The notes beneath the pieces were generated by a model that worked only from the letters and a program-made list of their open reading frames with translations, was not told where the DNA came from and did no database searches. DNA of 64,000 nt from Pseudomonas putida. Its GTDB lineage: Bacteria > Pseudomonadota > Gammaproteobacteria > Pseudomonadales > Pseudomonadaceae. Below, one piece after another: positions 62,933 through 64,000 of this stretch. The stretch lies in contig NZ_BSKJ01000005.1 of NCBI RefSeq assembly GCF_030159595.1, forward strand, positions 62,001 to 126,000, in the 5' to 3' direction. Within the stretch, counting starts at the first letter, position 1; every line of letters begins with the position of its first letter. The position numbers and the translations under genes were made by a program.

Positions 62933-63673
62933 TTACTCCATGAAGCCTTGCAGCTTCAACTCGATCGAGCGCGGGTTTTCACCCTCGGCAATCGACAACA
63001 GGCCTTCCAGCAGCATTTCGCGGTAGCGTGACTGGCGCATGACAATGGCCTTGAGCTTGTTCGCGACCGGCAGCAGGATCAGGTTGGCGCTGGCCACGCC
63101 GTAGATAGTGGCGACGAAGGCCACGGCAATGCCGTTGCCCAGCTGCGACGGGTCGGCCAGGTTGCCCATCACATGAATCAGGCCCATCACCGCACCGATG
63201 ATGCCGATGGTCGGCGCGTAACCGCCCATGCTTTCGAACACCTTGGCAGCCTGAATATCACGGCTTTCCTGGGTCAGGAAGTCGACTTCAAGGATGCTGC
63301 GAATGGCTTCAGGCTCAGCGCCGTCCACCAGCAGTTGCAGGCCTTTGCGCGCATACGGGTCGGGCTCGGTATCGGCCACCCCTTCCAGGCCCAGCAGGCC
63401 TTCCTTGCGTGCCGTCAGGCTCCAGTTCACCACCCGGTCTATGCCACCCGCCAGGTCGACGCGTGGCGGGAACAGGATCCAGCGCAAAATCTGCAAGGCG
63501 CGCTTGAAGGACGACAGCGGCGACTGCAGCAAGGCCGCTGCCAGGGTACCGCCCAGCACAATCAGCCCCGCCGGGCCATTGATCAGGGCACCGACATGGC
63601 CGCCTTCGAGGAAGTTGCCACCGACGATGGCGACAAAGGCGAGGATCAGGCCGATCAGGCTGAGGACGTCCAT
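62933..63673 (-). CDS. motC: Flagellar stator protein MotC (MotA-like)
   Basis: A 246-residue four-helix stator subunit: LIGLILAFVAIVGGNFLEGG, FESMGGYAPTIGIIGAVMGL, LIHVMGNLADPSQLGNGIAV and FVATIYGVASANLILLPVAN. The start shares a base with the cheB stop (TGATG). Confidence 0.95.
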   Translation of the reverse strand: MDVLSLIGLILAFVAIVGGNFLEGGHVGALINGPAGLIVLGGTLAAALLQSPLSSFKRALQILRWILFPPRVDLAGGIDRVVNWSLTARKEGLLGLEGVADTEPDPYARKGLQLLVDGAEPEAIRSILEVDFLTQESRDIQAAKVFESMGGYAPTIGIIGAVMGLIHVMGNLADPSQLGNGIAVAFVATIYGVASANLILLPVANKLKAIVMRQSRYREMLLEGLLSIAEGENPRSIELKLQGFME

Positions 63674-64000
63674 CAGACGCAGGCCTCCACCAGGTGTTTG
63701 CCGATTTCGTCCAGGCTGTACACCGCGTCGGCCAGGTTGGCTTTGACGATGGCCATGGGCATGCCATAGATCACACAGCTGGCTTCATCCTGGGCCCACA
63801 CGGTGCTGCCGCCCTGCTTGAGCAGGCGCGCACCTTCGCGGCCATCGGCGCCCATGCCGGTGAGCACCACCGACAGCACTTTGTCGCCATACGACTTGGC
63901 CGCCGAACCGAAGGTGATGTCCACGCACGGTTTGTAGTTCAGGCGCTCATCACCAGGCAGGATCTTCACCGTGCCACGGCCATCGATCATCATCTGCTTG
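63673..64000 (-). CDS. cheB: Chemotaxis methylesterase CheB, C-terminal part (runs off window)
   Basis: The C-terminal 109 codons of the CheB methylesterase domain: LNYKPCVDITFGSAAKSYG, VVLTGMGADGREGARLLKQG (with the catalytic Asp region) and DEASCVIYGMPMAIVKANLA. The receiver domain lies beyond the window. It is first in the visible leftward unit cheB-motC-motD-parC. Confidence 0.95.
   Translation of the reverse strand, partial: KQMMIDGRGTVKILPGDERLNYKPCVDITFGSAAKSYGDKVLSVVLTGMGADGREGARLLKQGGSTVWAQDEASCVIYGMPMAIVKANLADAVYSLDEIGKHLVEACV

Overview
The window is GC-rich (low sixties percent, judged by eye), densely coded, and carries many copies of the GTGGGAGCGGGCTTGCCCGCG type of REP palindrome. 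Together with the gene order, this suggests a fluorescent pseudomonad of the Pseudomonas putida group. That assignment is recognition from memory, not a search. There are about 64 protein genes. I saw no rRNA, tRNA or CRISPR.

Layout. (1) 1-1099: 5' part of smc and a GntR/FadR-type regulator, both leftward. (2) 1189-19417: a purine-catabolic region with xanthine dehydrogenase xdhABC, guanine deaminase, an aquaporin, a second GntR/FadR regulator, an AzgA/PbuG-type purine permease, an orphan RHS-core protein, uraH, puuE-uraD-allA-puuD, a urate/xanthine permease and two Tsx-like outer-membrane channels. (3) 19491-23549: a small membrane protein, an LTA-synthase-like phosphotransferase, a DUF808 protein and a RutR-like TetR regulator. 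(4) 23672-31811: the glyoxylate branch, with a GlcG-like protein, gcl, hyi, glxR, a glycerate kinase (ttuD), pykF and a urea transporter. (5) 31857-44581: mixed genes, including a K+ channel-like protein, a sulfate-binding protein, a methyltransferase, EamA exporters, an Lrp regulator, an NCS1 permease plus an allantoin/hydantoin-type racemase, an FKBP, a PhzF-like protein and a 2-hydroxyacid dehydrogenase. (6) 44594-51507: the leftward cytochrome c maturation operon ccmABCDEFGHI. (7) 51671-53562: FliK-like and FlhB-tail-like genes. (8) 53644-59220: two tandem, recently duplicated large proteins with a TcdA/TcdB-type glycosyltransferase domain. (9) 59266-64000: the leftward chemotaxis and second-stator cluster cheB(partial)-motC-motD-parC-cheW2-cheW-DUF2802.

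How the genes work together. Guanine goes to xanthine (GuaD), to urate (XdhAB, assembled with XdhC), through PuuD, UraH and UraD to allantoin, through PuuE to allantoate, and later by AllA to glyoxylate plus urea. Gcl, GlxR, Hyi, glycerate kinase and pyruvate kinase carry glyoxylate towards pyruvate, and the urea transporter handles the other product. No enzyme for allantoate to ureidoglycolate was found here. PuuD ends in a cytochrome c domain, so it should depend on Ccm-type maturation.

The most interesting non-coding signal is two recurrent operator families spread over these scattered loci. One is a RutR-like box (YTGACC-N4-AGNCAR and a near variant), found before xdhA, the purine permease, puuE, the second Tsx gene and the NCS1 permease. 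The other is a TTGTRTACAA palindrome, usually in pairs, near the GntR/permease divergent promoter, uraH/puuE, the GlcG-like gene/gcl and the NCS1 permease, plus one abutting the FliK-like start codon. The most interesting protein system is the tandem pair of putative glycosylating toxins.
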